64,000 bases of DNA, taken from NCBI RefSeq assembly GCF_900188375.1, contig NZ_FZOO01000002.1, positions 124,001 to 188,000 on the forward strand, given 5' to 3'. Source of the DNA: Geodermatophilus pulveris. Lineage in GTDB: Bacteria > Actinomycetota > Actinomycetes > Mycobacteriales > Geodermatophilaceae. A program made the position numbers and the translations under genes. The notes below the pieces were generated by a model. The model ran no database searches. It was not told the origin of the DNA and saw only the letters and a program-made list of their open reading frames with translations. Shown piece by piece: positions 33,663-42,290 of this stretch. The first letter of the stretch is position 1; each line of letters starts with the position of its first letter.

Positions 33663-34232
33663 ATGCGCGACACCCTGAGCGACCGGTTCCGCTTCCTGCG
33701 CGCCTTCGTGGCGCACCCGCGGCAGGTGGGCGCGGTGCTGCCCACCTCCCGGTGGGCGGTGCGGGACATGCTGGACCTGGCCGACCTCGGCCGCGCCGGG
33801 CTGGTGGTGGAGCTGGGCGCCGGCACCGGGGTGCAGACCGGGGAGGTCCTCGCCCGGCTGGGCCCGGGGGCGCGGCTGGTGTCCCTGGAGATCGACCCCG
33901 GCCTGGCCGCGCTGCTCGAGGGCCGCTACGACGACCCGCGGCTGACCGTCGTCTGCGACTCCGCGGAGAAGCTCGCCGCCCACCTGGGCGGCGAGCGCGC
34001 CGACGTGCTGGTCTGCGTGCTGCCGTTCACCTCGTTCGACGCCGGGCTGCGCCGCCGGGTGCTGGACCTGCTGCCGGCCGCCCTCGCGCCCGGCGGGGTG
34101 CTCCTGGTGCTGCAGTACTCGCCGTTCATCCGGGGCGAGCTGCGCCGCCGCTTCGCGTCGGTGCAGCAGACGATCACCCCGTGGAACGTGCCCCCGGCGT
34201 TCGTGTACGCCTGCCGCGCCGACCCCGCCTGA
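33663..34232 (+). CDS. Class I SAM-dependent methyltransferase, PmtA-like
   Basis: The 189-residue protein has the N-terminal segment FLRAFVAHPRQVGAVLPTSR seen in phospholipid N-methyltransferase-like proteins. The Rossmann motif VVELGAGTGVQTGEVL, LVSLEIDPGLAALL and motif IV VLVCVLPFTSFD follow. Many actinobacterial members with this start are annotated as phosphatidylethanolamine methyltransferase-like, but the substrate is not proven. It is convergent with the SDR gene, with a three-base gap between stops. Confidence 0.85.
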   Translation: MRDTLSDRFRFLRAFVAHPRQVGAVLPTSRWAVRDMLDLADLGRAGLVVELGAGTGVQTGEVLARLGPGARLVSLEIDPGLAALLEGRYDDPRLTVVCDSAEKLAAHLGGERADVLVCVLPFTSFDAGLRRRVLDLLPAALAPGGVLLVLQYSPFIRGELRRRFASVQQTITPWNVPPAFVYACRADPA

Positions 34233-34235
34233 CGC

Positions 34236-35039
34236 TCACCTCATCGACGGGGGCCGCAGCGCCTCGGGGACGACGGCGGTCTCCCCGGCGGCGGTCCTCG
34301 CGCTGGGCACGCCCTTGAACCGGTAGGGCACCGTGCCCACCCCCGGCTGGACGACGTAGGCCGCGCCGGGCTCCCCCGACGTCCAGGCCGCGACCATCGC
34401 GTCGGCGACCTCCGCGGCGGTGAGCACCGGGAAACCGGCCTGCGTGAACTGGTCGCGGATGCGGTCTATGATCGCGGTGTCGGCGAAGCCGGGGCAGATT
34501 GCGGTGATCGTCGTCCCCTCGCGGGCCAGCCGCGGGGCCATCGACCGCACGAAGGCGACCGCGCCGCCCTTGGCGACGCTGTAGCCGGGGTCGGTGGCCA
34601 TCGGGGACAGGCCGGCCAGGGACGCCGTGACGACGATGGCCCCGCCGCCGGCCCGCCGGATCGCCGGGCGGGCGGCGACCGTGCCGTAGACCACGCCGAA
34701 CAGGTCGACGTCGACGACGTGCAGGAACTCGTCGAGGTCGAGCTCGTCCTCGCTCTTGGCCGCGGAGATGCCCGCGTTGAGGAAGGCGGCGTCCAGCCGG
34801 CCGTGCCGGGCCTCGACCCGCTCGACGACGGCGGCGTTGGCCGCGCGGTCGGTGACGTCGAGGGCCTCGAAGTCCGCGCCGAGCTCGGCGGCCGTCGCGC
34901 GCGCCCGCTCGCCGTCCAGGTCGGCCAGCACGACCCGGACGTCGCCGGCGAGCAGCGTGGCGGCGAGGGCGCGGCCGAAGCCGCCGGTGCCCCCGGTGAT
35001 CAGGGCGACGGAACCGGGACGGGGTGCAGGCGCGGTCAC
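34236..35039 (-). CDS. Short-chain dehydrogenase/reductase
   Basis: The 267-residue classical SDR has the cofactor motif TGGTGGFG near residue 15, an acidic Asp after beta 2 (VLADLDGER, suggesting NAD preference), FLNAGIS, a catalytic Ser in VTASLAG and the YxxxK pair in GYSVAKGGAV. The C-terminal 40 residues are variable. The substrate is unknown. It lies seven bases downstream of the racemase gene and is probably in its operon. Confidence 0.9.
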   Translation of the reverse strand: MTAPAPRPGSVALITGGTGGFGRALAATLLAGDVRVVLADLDGERARATAAELGADFEALDVTDRAANAAVVERVEARHGRLDAAFLNAGISAAKSEDELDLDEFLHVVDVDLFGVVYGTVAARPAIRRAGGGAIVVTASLAGLSPMATDPGYSVAKGGAVAFVRSMAPRLAREGTTITAICPGFADTAIIDRIRDQFTQAGFPVLTAAEVADAMVAAWTSGEPGAAYVVQPGVGTVPYRFKGVPSARTAAGETAVVPEALRPPSMR

Positions 35040-35046
35040 CGGCCCA

Positions 35047-35745
35047 TCAGACCACGGCCGGCCGCGGGGCGAGCGCGGCGTCGACGGCCGCGGTGACGTG
35101 CAGCCGGGCCGAGGGCAGCAGCGGCACCGGGCTGTCGCCGGGGCCGAGCAGCAGCTCCAGCTCGGTGCAGCACAGCGCCACGGCGTCGGCCCCCCGGTCG
35201 GCCAGCCGGCGGACGACGGCGCGCAGGTCGGCGCGGGTGGCGTCGGAGAGCACCCCGCGGCACAGCTCGCCGAAGATCGCGGCGTCCACGCGGTCGACGT
35301 CGTCGTCCGGCGGCACCAGCACGGTGAGCCCGGCGCCGGCCAGCCGCTCGCGGAGGAAGGGGCCGCGCACGGTGCCGGCCGTGCCCAGCAGGCCGACCGT
35401 AAGCCCGGGCGCGGCGGCGGCCACCGGGTCGGCGATGTGCAGGAAGGGCACGGTCAGGGCGGCCTCGACGGCCGGCGCGACGCGGTGCATGTAGTTGGTG
35501 CACAGCAGCACCAGGTCGGCACCGGCGTCCTGCAGGGTGCGGGCCTCGGTGGCCAGCAGCGCGGCGGCGTCGTCCCAGCGGTCCTGGACCTGGAGCTCGC
35601 GGACGGCGCGGAAGTCCAGGCTGCGCACCAGCACCGACGCGCTGGCCAGCCCGCCGAGCCGCTCGCGCACCAGCTCGTTGGCGGTGCGGTAGTACAGCGC
35701 CGTCGACTCCCAGCTCATCCCGCCCAGCAGGCCGATCGTCCTCAT
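35047..35745 (-). CDS. Aspartate/glutamate racemase family protein
   Basis: This 232-residue cofactor-independent racemase has the two-cysteine design. GGMSWESTALYYR is at the N-terminus, the first Cys is in LVLLCTNYMHRV and the second in ADAVALCCTELELL. Length and motifs fit the YgeA/aspartate racemase group. The gene is divergent from a LysR-type regulator 83 bases away, so the regulator probably controls it together with the SDR gene. Confidence 0.9.
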   Translation of the reverse strand: MRTIGLLGGMSWESTALYYRTANELVRERLGGLASASVLVRSLDFRAVRELQVQDRWDDAAALLATEARTLQDAGADLVLLCTNYMHRVAPAVEAALTVPFLHIADPVAAAAPGLTVGLLGTAGTVRGPFLRERLAGAGLTVLVPPDDDVDRVDAAIFGELCRGVLSDATRADLRAVVRRLADRGADAVALCCTELELLLGPGDSPVPLLPSARLHVTAAVDAALAPRPAVV

Positions 35746-35803
35746 GGGTCCAGGCTGGCGCCCCGGAAGGGTGCCGTCGAGACCGCGGGGTCGACGTGCT
35801 GAC

Positions 35804-35818
35804 CCAAGCGCTGCTTGG
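35804..35818. promoter_or_regulatory. Palindrome in the racemase/lysR divergent promoter
   Basis: CCAAGC (35804-35809) and GCTTGG (35813-35818) form a 6-3-6 inverted repeat, 11 bases before the LysR start and 58 bases from the racemase start. Position and symmetry fit a LysR-type regulator binding site used for autoregulation and divergent control. Confidence 0.55.
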
Positions 35819-35828
35819 ATGTCGCACC

Positions 35829-36701
35829 GTGGACCCCCGCCGGCTGCTGGTCTTCCGCGAGGTGGCCCGCGCCGGGTCGCTGGCCGGCGCGGCCCGCGCG
35901 CTGGGCTGGACGCAGCCGGCGGTCAGCCAGCAGGTGCGGGCCCTGGAGCGGGAGGCCGGCACGGCGCTGGTGCTGCGCCAGGGCCGCGGGGTGGCGCTGA
36001 CCGAGGCCGGCCGGGTGCTGCTGCGGCACGCCGAGGGGGTTGCCGACCGGCTGGCCGCGGCCGAGCAGGACATCGCGGCGCTCACCGGCCTGGCGGCGGG
36101 CACGGTGCGGCTGGCCGCCTTCCCGACGGCCGCGGCGGTGCTGCTGCCGCCGGCGCTGGTCGCGCTGCGGGAGCGGGCGCCGGCGCTGCGGGTGCACTTC
36201 ACCGAGCAGGAGCCGCCGGAGGCCGAGGAGGCGGTGCGCAGCGGCGCGGCCGACCTCGCGCTGGTGTTCCGCCACGAGGACGACGAGGACGCCGTGCCCG
36301 GCGACCTGCTGCGCGAGCCGCTCACCCGCCACCCGGTGCACGCCGTCGTCCCGGCGGGGCGTGCCCGGCCGGCGGCGCTGGCCGACCTGCGCGACGAGCC
36401 GTGGATTGCCGGCTGCGCGCGCTGCCGCGGTCACCTGCTGCGCTGCGCGCGGCGGGCCGGGTTCACCCCCGACGTCCGGTACGCCACCGACGACCACGTC
36501 GTCGTCCAGCGGCTGGTGGGCCGGGGGCTCGGCGTGGCGCTGCTGCCCGGCTGGGCGCTGGCGGCCAGCAGCCAGCCCGGGGTGGTGGCGGTCGACCTGC
36601 CCGACGTCGACGGCCGGGTGGTCGAGACGCTGGCCCGCCCGGACGCCCGCGGGGTGCCCGGCGTCGCGGCCCTGCTGGCCGCGCTGCGCGCCGCGGCCTG
36701 A
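35829..36701 (+). CDS. LysR-family transcriptional regulator
   Basis: The 290-residue protein begins DPRRLLVFREVARAGSLAGAARALGWTQPAVSQQ, a standard LysR winged helix. A linker helix and a periplasmic-binding-like effector domain (about 90-290) follow. The GTG at 35829 gives the canonical N-terminus; an upstream frame to 35796 crosses the palindromic operator. Its likely targets are the divergent racemase and SDR genes. Confidence 0.92.
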   Translation: MDPRRLLVFREVARAGSLAGAARALGWTQPAVSQQVRALEREAGTALVLRQGRGVALTEAGRVLLRHAEGVADRLAAAEQDIAALTGLAAGTVRLAAFPTAAAVLLPPALVALRERAPALRVHFTEQEPPEAEEAVRSGAADLALVFRHEDDEDAVPGDLLREPLTRHPVHAVVPAGRARPAALADLRDEPWIAGCARCRGHLLRCARRAGFTPDVRYATDDHVVVQRLVGRGLGVALLPGWALAASSQPGVVAVDLPDVDGRVVETLARPDARGVPGVAALLAALRAAA

Positions 36702-36708
36702 GCCGGCC

Positions 36709-38028
36709 TCAGCAGGCGCGGAGGAACCGGTCCAGCACGCGGATGCCGAAGCGCAGGGCCTCCACCGGCACCCGCTCGTCGATGCCGTGGAACAGCGAGG
36801 CGAAGTCCAGGTCCGGCGGCAGCCGCAGCGGGGAGAACCCGAAGCAGCGCATGCCCAGCCGCTCGAAGCTCTTGGCGTCGGTGCCGCCGGGCATGGTGAA
36901 CGGGACCGGGCGGGCGCCGTCGTCCTCGGCCTTCAGCGCGGCGACCATGGCGTCGACGAGCGGGCCGTCGAACGTCGTCTGCACGGCCTGGTCGTGCACC
37001 AGCCACTCGCGCCGCACGCCCTCGCCGATCAGGCCGGCGAGCTGGCGCTCGAACTCCTCCTCCTGGCCGTACAGGAAGCGGCCGTCGACGGTGGCGCTGG
37101 CGGTGCCGGGGATGACGTTGGCCTTGTAGCCGGCCTCGAGCATCGTCGGGTTGACCGTGTTGCGCAGGGCCGCGCCGACCATCCGGCTGATGCTGCCCAG
37201 GCGGGCCAGGGCCTGCTCGGGCTCGTCGGGGTCGATCTCGATGCCGTAGGCGTCCTCGACCGCGGCGAGGAACTCGCGCATGGGCGGGGTGAGCGCCGTC
37301 GGCAGCCGGGCCTCGCCCAGCCGGGCGACGGCCTGGCACAGCCGGGTGACGGCGTTGTCGTCGTGCACCATCGAGCCGTGGCCGGGCCGGCCGCCGGCGG
37401 TCAGCCGCATCCAGGCCAGGCCCTTCTCGGCGGTCTGCACCAGGTAGAGACGCAGGTCGTCGCGGACGGTGATGCTGAACCCGCCGACCTCGCTGATGGC
37501 CTCGGTGCAGCCCTCGAACAGGTCGGGGTGCTCGTCGACGAGGTAGCGGGCGCCGAGCTTCCCGCCGGCCTCCTCGTCGGCGACGAAGGCCAGGACGACG
37601 TCCCGCGGGGGCTGCACGCCGGTGCGCGCCCAGTCGCGGACGAGGGCGAGGGTCATGGCGTCCATGTCCTTCATGTCCACCGCGCCGCGGCCCCAGACGT
37701 AGCCGTCGCGCTCCTCGCCGGAGAACGGGTGCACGCTCCACTCGGCCGGGTCGGCGGGGACGACGTCGAGGTGGCCGTGCACCAGCAGGGCCGGTCGGGT
37801 GCGGTCGCTGCCCTCGATGCGGGCGACCAGGCTGGCCCGGCCGGGCTCGGACTCGTGGATGACGCTGTCGATGCCGACCTCGTCCAGCCTGCCGGCGACC
37901 CACTCCGCCGCCGCCCGCTCGCCCCTGCCGGTGGCGGTGTCGCCGGTGTTGGTCGTGTCGATGCGGATGAGGTCGCTCAGCAGCTCGGCGACCTCGTCCT
38001 GGGCCTGGCGCAGCGGGGTGGTCTCCAC
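36709..38028 (-). CDS. M20-family metallopeptidase
   Basis: The 439-residue protein has the M20 di-zinc site: LVHGHLDVVPAD (His), GRGAVDMKDMDAM (bridging Asp) and VADEEAGGKLGARYL (catalytic Glu and metal Glu). A bacterial exopeptidase dimerisation domain sits in the middle (GRPGHGSMVHDDNAV), and the final metal His region is around FGFSPLRLP. It is cytosolic. The substrate could be a dipeptide or N-acyl amino acid. GTG 38028 is chosen from a much longer open frame because it gives the usual N-terminus. Confidence 0.9.
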   Translation of the reverse strand: METTPLRQAQDEVAELLSDLIRIDTTNTGDTATGRGERAAAEWVAGRLDEVGIDSVIHESEPGRASLVARIEGSDRTRPALLVHGHLDVVPADPAEWSVHPFSGEERDGYVWGRGAVDMKDMDAMTLALVRDWARTGVQPPRDVVLAFVADEEAGGKLGARYLVDEHPDLFEGCTEAISEVGGFSITVRDDLRLYLVQTAEKGLAWMRLTAGGRPGHGSMVHDDNAVTRLCQAVARLGEARLPTALTPPMREFLAAVEDAYGIEIDPDEPEQALARLGSISRMVGAALRNTVNPTMLEAGYKANVIPGTASATVDGRFLYGQEEEFERQLAGLIGEGVRREWLVHDQAVQTTFDGPLVDAMVAALKAEDDGARPVPFTMPGGTDAKSFERLGMRCFGFSPLRLPPDLDFASLFHGIDERVPVEALRFGIRVLDRFLRAC

Positions 38029-38151
38029 CCGGGGAGCGTAGGCGGCAGGTCCGTCCTGCACCTGGGCGGGCGGGCCGGCGGTGTGCCATCCTGCCCGGCG
38101 GACCGGGGCGCGGCGTGGCGGCCCCGGGGCGACACCGGAGGTCCGCTGCCC

Positions 38152-39168
38152 ATGACCGTCAGGTCCCGGGACCCGTTGGCGGCTGCCCGCAGCGCGGTGC
38201 TGATCCTGCTGTTCTGCTCGGTGGCGGTCGCCGCGTGGACGGTGGTCGAGGCCCCCGGGCTGGGCCCCGCGACCGAGGCGGTGTCCTGGATCGTCGTGCT
38301 GCTGCTGGCCACCGCGGCCGCGGTGCACCACCTGGTGCCGCCGGGCCGGCTGGACCGGCTGGGCGCGGGGGCGGTCACCGCGCTGGGCGGGGTGCTGCTG
38401 GTCTGCCTGCTGCGGGTGCTCACCGACGACACGTCGGCGGCCGCGCACGCCTTCCTCACCTTCCCGGTGCTCTGGGCGGCGTCCCACCTGTGCGGCGGCG
38501 GGGTGGTGCTGGTGACCGGGGTGGCGCTGGCGGTCGACGCCGGCACGGTGCTGCTGCTGGTGCCGGTGGAGCAGGCGCTCACCGACGCGGTGTTCTCCGG
38601 CGCGGTGCTGGTCGTGTTGGCGGTGGTGCTGCACCGGGCGGCCGACCGGCAGGCCCGCCTGGTCGCCGCGCTGCGGGAGCAGGCGGGCGTGGACGCGCTG
38701 ACCGGCCTGGTCAACCGGCGGGTGTTCACCGAGGCGCTGTGCAGCGCGCCGGCCGGCCCGGGGACGGCGCTGGTGCTCATCGACGTCGACGCGTTCAAGG
38801 CCATCAACGACGTGCACGGGCACCCGGTGGGCGACGAGGTGCTGGTGCACCTGACCGCGGTGCTGCGCGAGCAGGTGCGCTGCGAGGACGCGGTGCTGTC
38901 CCGGCTCGGCGGTGACGAGCTGGCCGTGCTGCTGCGCCGGTGCAGCGCCGAGGTCGCCGCACGGCGGGCGGGCGCGCTGCTCGACGCCGTCCGGTCGGCT
39001 CCGCTGACCCTGCCCGACGGCACCCGGCTGCCGGTGTCGATCAGCGTCGGGGTGGCGCACCTGCCCGCGCGGGCCGGTGGGGGGCACAGCCTGTACACCG
39101 CCGCGGACGCCGCCCTCTACGACGCCAAGCGGGCGGGGCGGGGCCGCGTGGCGGTCGCGCCGGCCTGA
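38152..39168 (+). CDS. Membrane GGDEF-domain protein (GGDEL variant)
   Basis: The 338-residue protein has about five to six membrane segments in the first 170 residues, then a diguanylate cyclase domain (about 180-335). Substrate-binding features are present (GVDALTGLVNRRVF, LIDVDAFKAINDVHGHPVGDEVL), but the signature loop is GGDEL and not GGDEF. An RCED sequence before it resembles the inhibitory RxxD site but is one residue too far away. It may be a weak cyclase or a c-di-GMP sensor. Start is ATG 38152. Confidence 0.9.
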   Translation: MTVRSRDPLAAARSAVLILLFCSVAVAAWTVVEAPGLGPATEAVSWIVVLLLATAAAVHHLVPPGRLDRLGAGAVTALGGVLLVCLLRVLTDDTSAAAHAFLTFPVLWAASHLCGGGVVLVTGVALAVDAGTVLLLVPVEQALTDAVFSGAVLVVLAVVLHRAADRQARLVAALREQAGVDALTGLVNRRVFTEALCSAPAGPGTALVLIDVDAFKAINDVHGHPVGDEVLVHLTAVLREQVRCEDAVLSRLGGDELAVLLRRCSAEVAARRAGALLDAVRSAPLTLPDGTRLPVSISVGVAHLPARAGGGHSLYTAADAALYDAKRAGRGRVAVAPA

Positions 39169-39202
39169 CCTCCCCGGCCCGGGGGTGCCCGGGCCGGGAG
39201 GG
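39169..39202 (+). terminator. Hairpin after the GGDEF gene
   Basis: An 11-bp G+C stem, 39173-39183 with 39188-39198, has a GGTG loop and extends to the CCT/AGG bases outside with one bulged C. It begins at the GGDEF stop and ends 28 bases before tRNA-Leu. Confidence 0.7.
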
Positions 39203-39229
39203 GCGGTCGGGTAGTCTGGGCGCGCACTC

Positions 39230-39317
39230 GTCCGGGTGGCGGAATGGCAGACGCGCTAGCTTGAGGTGCTAGTGCCCTTTATCGGGCGTGGGGGTTCAAG
39301 TCCCCCCTCGGACACCA
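39230..39317 (+). tRNA. tRNA-Leu (anticodon GAG)
   Basis: The 88 bases fold as a type II tRNA with a long variable arm, as expected for leucine. The acceptor stem GTCCGGG pairs with CTCGGAC, and the anticodon stem CTAGC/GCTAG closes the loop TTGAGGT with anticodon GAG. The T-arm is GGGGGTTCAAGTCCCCC. CCA is encoded. Its 3' end is the attachment site for the islands that follow. Confidence 0.96.
39297..39317 (+). repeat. Attachment-site copy 1 (attL, within tRNA-Leu 3' end)
   Basis: CAAGTCCCCCCTCGGACACC plus the final A is the T-arm/acceptor end of tRNA-Leu. Near-identical copies lie at 57982 (18/19), 61952 (19/20) and 63842 (17/18). Integration at this end leaves the tRNA intact, as is usual for tyrosine integrases that target tRNA genes. 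Confidence 0.85.
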
Positions 39318-39508
39318 GGAAGTGGGAATCTTCCCACCTGCTAGAGCCGGAGCCACGCTCGGCGCCCACGACCGACACGGTCCCCGCCGACCCGCGGTCG
39401 GCAACCATCCCCCGCGTTCCGCCGGCCACGGCCGACACCGATCTGACGGCGCTGCAGCGCGTCCTGGGCGCGACTGCCGTGCAGGCGGCGGCACGGACGG
39501 TCCGGGCA

Positions 39509-40273
39509 ATGCCGAACGCTGCTCCCCCGAAGCCGGCGGCCGCGCGCCGCCGGGCCGCGGCGCCGCCGACGGTCCCGACGGCCTCCGCGCCGGACGCGCC
39601 GCCGCATGCCTCGTCCGCAGCGCCTTCCCGCGCACCGGCCGGGCTGCCGTCCTCCTGGGCCGGGTTCGGCGCGCTGCTGGACGACGCGGGCGAGCGGGTG
39701 CCCGTCGACGCGCTGACCCTCACCGCGGTCGCCTCCGCGGCTGGAAAAGGCGCCGAGGTGGACCTGTCGGGCATCTGGTCGCTGCCGGCCGAGATGGCGG
39801 CCGCGCGCAGCCACACTGTGCTGCGCGCTCTCGACGTCAAGGGCCGGCTGATGCTGCCGCTCGAGGTCGCCGCCGCGGCCCGCGTGCCGGCCGAACGCGA
39901 CGGCGCGGTGCTCACCGTGTTCCTGCCGGGCTCTGCCGACAGGCCGCGGCCGAACTTCGCCGTCGCCCCACTGCCGCTGGACGCCCGTGGCCGGCTCACG
40001 CTCACCGCCGGGGTGCGGCGGGCGGCCGGCATCCCCGACGGTGCCGACGTCTACGCCCGGATTGATCCCGACCGGAAGACGGTCATCTTCACCGCCGCCA
40101 GCCGCCTCGACGCCGCCCTCGCCGACGCCCTCGACGGGTTGCGCGCCCCCTCCCCCGCGGCCGACCGCTCCGACACCGACCCCGCCGACGGCATGCCCGC
40201 CGAGACGCTGCCCGCCACGGGTGCGCGGGCCGATGAGCCCCGTCCCGACCGGCGACTGCGCAGCGTCGGCTGA
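39509..40273 (+). CDS. Protein with two AbrB/MraZ-like repeats, next to integrase
   Basis: After a Pro/Ala-rich disordered N-terminus, two SpoVT-AbrB-like units are visible: LDVKGRLMLPLEVAAAARVP (about 110-145) and LDARGRLTLTAGVRRAAGIP (about 153-190). A disordered tail follows. Two swapped-hairpin units in one chain recall MraZ. It lies between the attachment site and the integrase gene, where recombination directionality factors or integrase regulators are usual, so it may bind attL. The frame stays open back into the tRNA; ATG 39509 or GTG 39479 are the likely starts. Confidence 0.6.
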   Translation: MPNAAPPKPAAARRRAAAPPTVPTASAPDAPPHASSAAPSRAPAGLPSSWAGFGALLDDAGERVPVDALTLTAVASAAGKGAEVDLSGIWSLPAEMAAARSHTVLRALDVKGRLMLPLEVAAAARVPAERDGAVLTVFLPGSADRPRPNFAVAPLPLDARGRLTLTAGVRRAAGIPDGADVYARIDPDRKTVIFTAASRLDAALADALDGLRAPSPAADRSDTDPADGMPAETLPATGARADEPRPDRRLRSVG

Positions 40274-40335
40274 CCCGCACCGTCGCCTGCGTCCCGCGGC
40301 ATGACCGGTGCCGCCCACCGAACGGGGAAACGACC

Positions 40336-41649
40336 ATGACCACCGTCCCGTCCCTCGGCGACGACGCCAAGCGTGAGGCGATGCGCGCCGCGCTGCTCGC
40401 GCAGGGCTGGAATCAGGCGGACATCGACGCGGCGTTCCTCCCGCCGCCGCCGGTGTCGGTGTACCGGATGCGCCAGGGCGTCGCCGACGCCCTGAAGGAG
40501 ATGCGCCGGGACCTGCCGCGCAGCGTCAAGACCTGGGAGCCGTACCTGCAGGTCTACCTCGACGGGTTCCCCGGTATGTGCCCGTGCCCGTGCGTCGCCT
40601 GCGCCACCGGCCCGTGCCCGTGCCCCGGCGGGACCGCCGGTCACCACGGAACCTGTGCGATGCCTGACGACGACCGGCACACCGACTGCGCCGAGCGCTA
40701 CACCGGCATCGCGGACCTGCCGGCCGCCGAGGCCACCTTCAGCGAGGTCGCCGAGGCGGCCTGGTGGGCCGAGCGGCACGGCCTCAAGCGCACCGTCGCC
40801 CGCAACGTCAAGCGTGAGGCGAAGGGCCGCAACCCACTGCACAGCGACGGCCGCGGGGCCCGCGAGCAGCTGATCCAGGCCAGCCGCTGGATGTTCGCCT
40901 GGCTGGAACGGAAGAAAAAGATCGACGGCAACCCGGCCCTGGAGGTCAAGCTGCCCCCGCGGCAGGAGGCCACGGCCCGCTCGCTGACCCCCGAGGAGTT
41001 CGGTGAGGTCTACGGCGTCGCGGTCAGCACCGGCCAGGACCCGACGCTGGACGGGCTGATCCTGCGCCACCTGCTCATCCAGGGCGTGCGCCGAGGCGCG
41101 CTGCTGGACAGCACCTGCGAGGGTCTCGACGTCGCCAACTGCCGGATCCGCTACTGGGACCAGAAGAAGACCTGGCGGTGGCGGCCCACCACCCGCACGC
41201 ACCTGGCCGATCTGATCACCCACGCGATCGTCCGGGGCCCGCGGGTGGCCGCCCCGCCGGACGCCTCGGAGGCCGAGCGGCGGCACGGCATCGCGGCGCT
41301 GACCGCCACCTCGCCGGTCTTCTACGGTCGGCCGGTCGACACCTTCGACGAGCACGGCTACTTCGTCTCCCGCACCGTGCGGCCGATCACCCGCAAGCGC
41401 ATCGAGCTGATCTTCGCCCGGATCCGCCGCAACCTCCCCTGGACCGAGAACGTCGAGCTGCGCTGCCACGACATCCGCCACACCAGCGGCCGCCTGATCT
41501 ACAAGGCCGCCGACCAGCAGATGGCCAAGCTGCACCTGGCCCACGACGGCGGTAGCACCACCGACCACTACCTCAAGGAGCGGCTCGACGAGCTCGCCAA
41601 GCTCAAGGAGCAGCTCTTCGAGCCCCGGCGGGACGACGAGCAATCGTAG
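40336..41649 (+). CDS. int: Tyrosine recombinase (integrase) with a cysteine-rich insert
   Basis: The catalytic set is present: Arg in GVRRGALLDS (252/253), H378-x2-R381 in CHDIRHTSGR, H403 in LAHDGGSTTDHYL and the nucleophile Y412. Before the SAM-like core domain (about 125-200) lies an unusual stretch with Cys 82, 84, 86, 89, 93, 95, 107 and 118 and several His, which looks like a metal-binding module. The ATG at 40336 follows a GGGGAAACGACC leader. The target is most likely the adjacent tRNA-Leu. Confidence 0.92.
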   Translation: MTTVPSLGDDAKREAMRAALLAQGWNQADIDAAFLPPPPVSVYRMRQGVADALKEMRRDLPRSVKTWEPYLQVYLDGFPGMCPCPCVACATGPCPCPGGTAGHHGTCAMPDDDRHTDCAERYTGIADLPAAEATFSEVAEAAWWAERHGLKRTVARNVKREAKGRNPLHSDGRGAREQLIQASRWMFAWLERKKKIDGNPALEVKLPPRQEATARSLTPEEFGEVYGVAVSTGQDPTLDGLILRHLLIQGVRRGALLDSTCEGLDVANCRIRYWDQKKTWRWRPTTRTHLADLITHAIVRGPRVAAPPDASEAERRHGIAALTATSPVFYGRPVDTFDEHGYFVSRTVRPITRKRIELIFARIRRNLPWTENVELRCHDIRHTSGRLIYKAADQQMAKLHLAHDGGSTTDHYLKERLDELAKLKEQLFEPRRDDEQS

Positions 41650-41663
41650 TCCCGCAGGCCATT

Positions 41664-41698
41664 CCGCAGGCCCACCGGATGCCCCGGTGGGCCTGCGG
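41664..41698 (+). terminator. Strong hairpin after the integrase gene
   Basis: Bases 41664-41678 pair perfectly with 41684-41698 (15 bp, five-base loop). It begins 15 bases after the integrase stop. Confidence 0.85.
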
Positions 41699-42290
41699 TG
41701 TTGCGCCCCAACTCTTCCTAAGCCCGGGGCTGGGGAGCCGGGTGCCGGGTGCCGGGAGCAGGGACGGCTACAGCCCGGCCGACCGCTGAACCATCGCGGT
41801 CGTCCATCCCGATGCCGAATCCTCCGGCCGCAGGCAGGAAGCGGTCGTGCTCCCCCGACGCCCACCCCCGGACGGCCCCAGAGGAACCGACTGCCTGTCC
41901 TACAACAGCGGAATCGCAAGTCCGCGTAGTAGCGGGGGAACCGGCCGGACCACCGCTCTCGCTGTTGGACCTCGTCCGTTTCCGCAGGTCACTAGCCGTT
42001 GCATAGGCATCTGTACACCCCCGTTCTGGTCCGTTTTCTGACCCGGCTTACTGGCCCGCCGGGATACGCAAGTGATCTTGGCACCTGCCTGGGACAGATC
42101 GATCGGAACTGCGGACAGGTCCGGTCACCACCAGCTCGGCCCGAGCCTGTGGGAAGCCCACGATCTCCTTGAACGTGTCCTGCCTACTGGACGCGGTGAC
42201 ATAGCGGCGGCCGTGCGACTCAGGTCGCTCGAGGCTGCGCTCGTCGCTCCTGCGCGATCGCTGAAGCCCGCCGGTGTATGGGCTGCTGGC
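41699..42290. other. 592-bp region with no gene found
   Basis: Only short overlapping frames without ribosome sites or recognisable motifs are present. Composition is somewhat less G+C-rich than the core. It lies between the integrase terminator and the end of the STAND gene and may be filler or decayed sequence. Confidence 0.5.

Noticed and set aside
39238-39320. Coding sequence starting inside tRNA-Leu and leading into the AbrB-like gene
   Set aside because: The frame is open by chance through the tRNA; starts at 39479 or 39509 are more reasonable.
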